A DNA stretch of 64,000 bases from Calditrichia bacterium. Its GTDB lineage: Bacteria > Calditrichota > Calditrichia > Calditrichales > J004. The notes under the pieces were generated by a model, which saw only the letters and a list, made by a program, of their open reading frames with translations, had not been told where the DNA came from and did not search any database. The DNA is taken from contig JACKAO010000003.1 in assembly GCA_020635035.1 (NCBI GenBank), positions 186,001 through 250,000 on the forward strand. Reading direction: 5' to 3'. This document shows, piece by piece, positions 59,462 through 64,000 of this stretch (the first letter of the stretch is position 1; each line of letters starts with the position of its first letter). A program made the translations under genes and the position numbers.

Positions 59462-60310
59462 TTAAAGGAAAGAATAGGATAGACCAACAGCCAGCGTTTG
59501 CTTTAACTGACGCTTATAGAAAATATCTTTGTCATACAGGACGCGGAAATTAAAGCTGACTTTGATTAATTCGGATACTTTTGCAGAAAAAGTATTATCC
59601 CAGTTTACATCAATTTCATCTGTTGCTTTTAAATTTGAAAAGATTTCCAGTTTGCTTTCATAAAGAATGCGCTCACTTACTTTAAGATTTAGATCTGTAA
59701 CGGATTCAGCACCAATTTCATTCTTGAAATCTTCTACTTTAGCAGTTTCCGGATCATCGGCGTATCCTGGGAAATCGGATGTAATAGTTTGTTTTGCGGC
59801 AAGACCGGCACGTGTTTTTATCGTTTCGTTTGGCTTGTATTCCGCCCCGATACTTTCGGTTATGTACCCGGGATCTAACAGGTTCGAAACGGCAACTTTG
59901 CCTGCATCAGTATATTTATAACCTTTGGAGAACTGGGTCATAAATCCTGCAGCAGCATAAGGATTAATTGTTGGGCCGAATTTCATAGTGTAAACGGATT
60001 CCAGTTTAATTTCATCAGCGGCTTTGCGTGATCCCTGATCACCAACTTTTGACTCACCATATGCAAATTTCCCGGAATTTGCCCAATTATAATCAGGCTG
60101 ATCATTTTCAAATTTTGCATTCAGATTCAAAGCCCAGCTCCAGGAATCTTCACCACCCTGCTGCCAGTCTGTAAAAGCATTTTGTGTGAAATTAAGATCA
60201 CCGACCACTTGTTTTTTCCAACCATATTCAGGTTCTTTTTTTTCATCCTGCGCGTACAAAGAAACAGAAAGAATGAGCAACAGAATAAAAATAGATATCA
60301 GGCGTTTCAT
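59462..60310 (-). CDS. DUF3078 family outer-membrane-like protein
   Basis: This 282-residue exported protein has a signal peptide (ending SLYAQ) followed by the DUF3078 signature GWKKQVVGDLNFTQNAFTDWQQGGEDSWSW and a series of beta strands ending in an aromatic-rich tail (VGLSYSFL). It is probably an outer-membrane beta-barrel; no function is established for the family. A clear terminator follows and mscL lies 32 bp upstream. Confidence 0.85.
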   Translation of the reverse strand: MKRLISIFILLLILSVSLYAQDEKKEPEYGWKKQVVGDLNFTQNAFTDWQQGGEDSWSWALNLNAKFENDQPDYNWANSGKFAYGESKVGDQGSRKAADEIKLESVYTMKFGPTINPYAAAGFMTQFSKGYKYTDAGKVAVSNLLDPGYITESIGAEYKPNETIKTRAGLAAKQTITSDFPGYADDPETAKVEDFKNEIGAESVTDLNLKVSERILYESKLEIFSNLKATDEIDVNWDNTFSAKVSELIKVSFNFRVLYDKDIFYKRQLKQTLAVGLSYSFL

Positions 60311-60342
60311 TTTATCTCCTTAATAATATCGGTTTAATAGTT

Positions 60343-60747
60343 TTAACGACCTTGTTTTAACAGATCGCGGATTTCTGTAAGAAGAACTTCCTGAGCGGAA
60401 GGAGCAGGCGGCGCTGCAGGTTTTTCTTCTTCCTTTTTCTTCATCGAGTTCATCCCTTTAATCATCATAAAAATTGCAAAAGCAATGATTAAAAAATCAA
60501 CAACAGTTTGAATAAATATTCCATAATTAAGTGTTATAGCTGCTGTCTCACCTACAGCTTCTTTCAATGTTATTGAAAGGGCGGTAAAATTCACATTGCC
60601 TAACAACAATCCCAGGGGCGGCATCAATATATCTTTCACAAATGATGCTACAATTTTACCAAAAGCGCCTCCAATAATAATACCAACTGCCATATCCATA
60701 ACATTGCCGCGCATGGCGAATGTTTTGAATTCCTTCATCATACTCAT
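60343..60747 (-). CDS. mscL: Large-conductance mechanosensitive channel
   Basis: This 134-residue inner-membrane channel opens under high membrane tension and releases solutes on osmotic downshock. It has the MscL start MMKEFKTFAMRGNVMDMAVGIIIGGAFGKIV (TM1, about 5-38), a periplasmic loop, TM2 (about 70-95, VVDFLIIAFAIFMMIKGM) and the C-terminal helix with KKKEEE and a PAAPPAP linker. mscS lies directly upstream, so the two channels are expressed together. Confidence 0.95.
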   Translation of the reverse strand: MSMMKEFKTFAMRGNVMDMAVGIIIGGAFGKIVASFVKDILMPPLGLLLGNVNFTALSITLKEAVGETAAITLNYGIFIQTVVDFLIIAFAIFMMIKGMNSMKKKEEEKPAAPPAPSAQEVLLTEIRDLLKQGR

Positions 60748-60774
60748 AAGACCTCCGTTTATAATTTTAGTTAA

Positions 60775-61593
60775 TTAGTTTGTTTTATATTGATGAATAT
60801 CCATTTGCGGGAACGGAATAGAGATACCATTTGCATCGAATGCTTCTTTTACTGCTTCCGTTGTGTCAAAATAAAAACCCCAATAGTTTGCTGATTCCAC
60901 CCAGACACGCACAGTTATATCAACGGAACTGTCGCCAAGATTACCAATGGCAATGAAAGGTGCAGGATCATGTAATGTCCGGTCATCTTTCTCAACAATG
61001 CCTTTAATAATATTCTTTGCTTTTTTCATATCATCGCTGTATCCAATGCCAAATGTAAAATCAACTCTGCGGCGTGCTTCGGTAGAAAAATTGGTTACAG
61101 AACTTCCGGATAATTGTCCGTTAGGAATGATGATAGTTTTGTTATCAGGTGTTTTTAGGGTTGTATTTAAAACTTCAATGGAATGAACAGTTCCGGCATG
61201 ACCGGCTCCATCAATAAAATCACCAACTTTAAAAGGTTTAAAAATCAGGATCAAAACTCCGCCGGCGAAGTTTGAAAGACTGCCCTGCAATGCAAAACCA
61301 ACGGCAAGACCGGCTGCACCAATTACTGCAACAAACGAAGTGGTTTCTACCCCAAGCATCGAGATAACGCTTATGATCAGTAAAGCCTTGAGCGAGATAG
61401 AAAACAGGCTGCGTAAAAACTTCTGCAGCGAAACATCCATTTTTGAATGAGCAGATGCTTTGTTAAATCCTTTTACGATCATTTTAATAACCCAGAGACC
61501 TACAAAAAAGATCACAATTGCAGCTGCAATTTTTGGCAGATATAAAATGACCATTTGCACTAATGCATCGATATATTCCTGAATATTCTCCAT
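60775..61593 (-). CDS. Small mechanosensitive channel, MscS family
   Basis: This 272-residue three-helix MscS channel has TM1-TM2 at about 10-85, and the pore helix TM3 with GAAGLAVGFALQGSLSNFAGGVLILIF near 90-115, including the Ala/Gly packing motif and the hinge. The beta domain starts at PFKVGDFIDGAGHAGTVHSIEVL, and the C-terminal portal domain follows. It relieves osmotic pressure. It lies in tandem with mscL, 27 bp apart. Confidence 0.93.
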   Translation of the reverse strand: MENIQEYIDALVQMVILYLPKIAAAIVIFFVGLWVIKMIVKGFNKASAHSKMDVSLQKFLRSLFSISLKALLIISVISMLGVETTSFVAVIGAAGLAVGFALQGSLSNFAGGVLILIFKPFKVGDFIDGAGHAGTVHSIEVLNTTLKTPDNKTIIIPNGQLSGSSVTNFSTEARRRVDFTFGIGYSDDMKKAKNIIKGIVEKDDRTLHDPAPFIAIGNLGDSSVDITVRVWVESANYWGFYFDTTEAVKEAFDANGISIPFPQMDIHQYKTN

Positions 61594-61718
61594 TAGATTC
61601 TCCTTTGTTTTATGATTAGTTATTATCTATTGGGAAAGCTATATCGTTAGGCAGGCGTAATTTATTCGTCCTTTCCAAAAAAGCAAAATTGATTAACAGG
61701 AAAACGTAATATAAAGAT

Positions 61719-63143
61719 TTATATAAAGAAAATATTCCATATTTGTGTTACAAGAAATGTAATCATAAATCCCAGGAAAATGGGCATAAGTGTTGAAAAC
61801 CAAGTCCATTTGGCACTTCCTGTTTCTTTATATATAGTATAGATTGTTGTGGAACAGGGATTGTGTAAAAGGCTGAAAAGCATAAGGTTTATAGCAGTAA
61901 GCAGGGACCAGTTTGCCTGACTGAAAAGTGTAGTGTAAGCATTGGCATCACTGAATTCAAACATCACACCTGCACCGGAACCAACACCTGAAATATTCAG
62001 GTTAAGCACCGTAAGCATTAATATAGTAGGAATTACAATTTCATTTGCAGGAATGGCTATAACATAAGCCAGCAGTATTACACCATTTAATCCGATCAGG
62101 ATGGCAAACGGATCAAAAAAAGAAATGATATATTCAGCAAGACTGATATTCGAAATCGTTATGTTTGCCAGTAACCAGATGACAGCGCCTGCCGGCATGG
62201 CAAAAACCACAGCACGCCATAATACGATTATAGTTCTGTCAATCATGGATGTGTATAAAGTTTGCAGAATACGCGGGGGCCTGTATGGTGGCAATTCCAG
62301 GCTGAAAGTTGATGCCTGTCCTTTGAGTAAGGTTCGTGATAACAGCCAGGAAACCAGGAAAGTAAAAAATATTCCCAGAAGAGCGACAGCGACGACGGCT
62401 GCTGCGGATAATACACCGGCAAGTGCAGGCGGCGCAGCTGCGCCAATAAATAAACTGGCGATCAGAATTTGCGTAGGCCAGCGGCCGTTGCACAGAGAGA
62501 AATTATTTGTAATAATCGCTATTAAACGCTCCCGGGGACTGTCAATAATCCGTGTAGCTACAATTCCGGCTGCGTTACATCCGTAACCCATGCTCATTGT
62601 CAGGGCCTGTTTACCATGTGCCCCGGCACGGCGAAAAAGATTATCCATGTTAAAAGCAATCCTGGGCAAATAACCAAAATCTTCCAGCAGTGTGAATAGC
62701 GGGAAGAAGATTGCCATGGGGGGCAGCATCACTGAAACTACCCATGCAGCAGCCAGATAAACACCATCCACAAAAAGTCCGCTGATCCAGGAAGGAGTCC
62801 CAATTGTTGACAAAATACTTTTTAGTATCGGGTGAATATCGTCGATCAGCAGGGTTGAGAGCAGGCTGCTTGGATAATTTGCTCCCTGAATTGTTAACCA
62901 GAAAACAATAGACAGTAATAAGAGCATAACCGGAATACCGGTTAGTCTGCCTGTTAAAATTCTGTCCAGCGTTCCTTCCCAGCTGAATCGTTGTTTTTTC
63001 CCGCTGGTTGAGATTACTTTTTCGCTGATTCGATTTGCATCAGTATAGATATCAGTCATCAATGTATCGTGCAGATCGTCACCGATGTCCCAGCGTAATG
63101 ACCTTACAGTTTTTAAGAGATTCTCTTTTTCGGTTACCGGCAT
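61719..63143 (-). CDS. FeoB-like ferrous iron permease, membrane half of a split protein
   Basis: This 474-residue membrane protein matches the C-terminal transport domain of FeoB: gate motifs GYGCNAAGIVATRIIDSPRERLIAIITNNFSLCNGRWP in the first half and HNPCSTTIYTIYKETGSAKWTW in the second, each with a cysteine in the expected place, plus a run of nine or so helices. The GTPase half is a separate gene upstream on the same strand, 5 bp away in another frame. An in-frame TAA directly precedes the ATG, so this is a true split and not an obvious frameshift. Confidence 0.85.
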   Translation of the reverse strand: MPVTEKENLLKTVRSLRWDIGDDLHDTLMTDIYTDANRISEKVISTSGKKQRFSWEGTLDRILTGRLTGIPVMLLLLSIVFWLTIQGANYPSSLLSTLLIDDIHPILKSILSTIGTPSWISGLFVDGVYLAAAWVVSVMLPPMAIFFPLFTLLEDFGYLPRIAFNMDNLFRRAGAHGKQALTMSMGYGCNAAGIVATRIIDSPRERLIAIITNNFSLCNGRWPTQILIASLFIGAAAPPALAGVLSAAAVVAVALLGIFFTFLVSWLLSRTLLKGQASTFSLELPPYRPPRILQTLYTSMIDRTIIVLWRAVVFAMPAGAVIWLLANITISNISLAEYIISFFDPFAILIGLNGVILLAYVIAIPANEIVIPTILMLTVLNLNISGVGSGAGVMFEFSDANAYTTLFSQANWSLLTAINLMLFSLLHNPCSTTIYTIYKETGSAKWTWFSTLMPIFLGFMITFLVTQIWNIFFI

Positions 63144-63148
63144 TTATT

Positions 63149-63955
63149 TTACTCTTCTGATATTTCTGCTGTTTCAATGGCCAGATTTTCCTTAATAAGG
63201 AAATCAAGCTCATCATTAATAAAGGCATTCTCGATATGTTGATCACCTTCCAGTAAACGAAGCGCCAGCCAGCGTGGATTCCTTATTCCGGGATACTTCT
63301 TCACAATTAAATCAGAAACTCTTTCAATTGATTTTTCCAGTTTTGTTGACCTGCTTTTTATTCTGTATGGTTTGCATAAATAGTTACCACTGGCTACTTC
63401 ATCAATTTTTTCAAGTAACTGTGGAATACCTTCACGCTGACGGGCAGATGCAGGAATAACAGGTATTCCAAGCTCCTTCGATAGCAATCTGTCATCGATT
63501 TTAATATCATGTCTGCGGGCTTCATCGATCAGATTAAGGCATAAAACAGCTCTGTCTGTTATCTCAAGAACCTGCAGCACAAGATTTAAATTTCTTTCAA
63601 GACGGGTTGCATCTGCCACGACAACAGTAACATCAGGTTGGCCAAACAGAATAAAATTTCTGGCAACTTCTTCGTCGGTACTTGTTGAAAGCAGGGAATA
63701 TGTTCCGGGAAGATCGACGATTTTGTAACGCCTGTCATTATATTCAAAGCCACCTTCAGCACGGGTTACAGTTTTGCCGGGCCAGTTACCCGTGTGTTGC
63801 CTGAGACCTGTGAGACTATTGAAAACCGTACTTTTTCCTGTGTTTGGATTTCCCGCAAGGGCAATTACATAATCCCAGTTATCCATATTCACACCAAGTC
63901 TTTTTAACTGCGATTTATTATGTACAGGACAATTTTCACAATTTTGCATATTCAT
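63149..63955 (-). CDS. FeoB-like GTPase half of a split iron transporter
   Basis: This 268-residue soluble G protein has the FeoB G domain: P-loop GNPNTGKS (35-42), switch I HTGNWPGKT (54-62), G3 D-L-P-G (81-84), and G4 N-L-I-D followed by the SAR G5 region. A helical GDI-like domain fills the C-terminal third. The N-terminus has an extra Cys6-x-x-Cys9 motif (NCENCPVHN) not usual in FeoB, perhaps a metal or cluster site. It should work with the membrane half encoded just downstream for Fe2+ uptake, and its start overlaps the stop of a small upstream gene. Confidence 0.88.
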   Translation of the reverse strand: MNMQNCENCPVHNKSQLKRLGVNMDNWDYVIALAGNPNTGKSTVFNSLTGLRQHTGNWPGKTVTRAEGGFEYNDRRYKIVDLPGTYSLLSTSTDEEVARNFILFGQPDVTVVVADATRLERNLNLVLQVLEITDRAVLCLNLIDEARRHDIKIDDRLLSKELGIPVIPASARQREGIPQLLEKIDEVASGNYLCKPYRIKSRSTKLEKSIERVSDLIVKKYPGIRNPRWLALRLLEGDQHIENAFINDELDFLIKENLAIETAEISEE

Positions 63956-64000
63956 TCTGAACCTGTTCTTCTAATTTTTACCATTTTTGCCTGATCATGT
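63952..64000 (-). CDS. C-terminal end of a probable FeoA-like or FeoA-domain gene (partial)
   Basis: Only the last 15 codons are visible, ending ...QAKMVKIRRTGSE and a TGA that overlaps the ATG of the FeoB GTPase gene (ATGA). Such coupling and the charged last strand fit a FeoA protein or the FeoA domain of a DtxR-type regulator, the usual gene upstream of feoB. The visible part is too short to prove it. Confidence 0.4.
   Translation of the reverse strand, partial: HDQAKMVKIRRTGSE

Noticed and set aside
63140..63160. FeoB split caused by a simple frameshift
   Set aside because: Stops are present in both relevant frames at the junction, including a TAA immediately before the second ATG, so a single-base indel does not restore one clean reading frame.

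Overview
The window is about 64 kb of moderately AT-rich bacterial chromosome using the standard genetic code. Two large secreted proteins end in a YPNPFNP-type C-terminal sorting domain. Together with TonB-dependent uptake, many lipoproteins and TAT-exported enzymes, this points to a Gram-negative bacterium of the FCB group, most like Calditrichota or Ignavibacteria. That placement is an inference from protein style; no rRNA or tRNA gene was seen.

Layout. 1-7.6 kb: a mostly minus-strand run of household and accessory enzymes (HAD phosphatase, MATE exporter, TAT aldo/keto reductase, purC, DJ-1/PfpI, patatin, CoA-binding, GNAT, two small proteins). 8-11.4 kb: a lipoprotein divergent from a TPR histidine kinase/LuxR regulator pair. 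11.4-15.2 kb: a five-gene extracytoplasmic redox cluster (TlpA thioredoxin, DUF4266, DUF3570, NusG-II protein, ApbE flavinyltransferase). 15.3-19.7 kb: a dehydrogenase, an MFS carrier and four small accessory genes including a SET-domain protein. 19.9-23.7 kb: a two-component system whose kinase has a large periplasmic FG-GAP/VCBS-like sensor and whose partner is a sigma-54 activator. 24.0-25.15 kb: a RAYT (Y1 HUH) transposase gene set among three families of short palindromes. 25.3-36.9 kb: a molybdenum hydroxylase and purine-catabolism island with two hydroxylase sets, SsnA and a PLP enzyme. 37-44.6 kb: chemoreceptor, NDH-2, saccharopine-dehydrogenase-like protein, an Ig-domain Na/Pi transporter and a CYTH protein. 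44.7-46.3 kb: an operator-controlled small protein and a secreted BNR-like protein. 46.6-51 kb: a conserved trpS-scpA-scpB-rluB-cmk run, interrupted by a four-helix-bundle gene. 51.2-55.2 kb: a TonB receptor with two paralogous lipoproteins. 55.2-58 kb: a secreted LRR protein. 58-64 kb: YceI with its MarR regulator, DUF3078, MscL, MscS and a split FeoB iron transporter with the tail of a probable FeoA-like gene.

The main non-coding signals are: a 40-bp multi-half-site module repeated with identical spacing at 8808 and 46388; a 24-bp perfect palindrome upstream of marR with a relative upstream of yceI; tandem GTAC-N4-GTA operators over the promoter of a 73-residue protein; and an 8-bp hairpin that sequesters the Shine-Dalgarno sequence of the CoA-binding protein gene. 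No CRISPR array, prophage or complete secretion system was seen.
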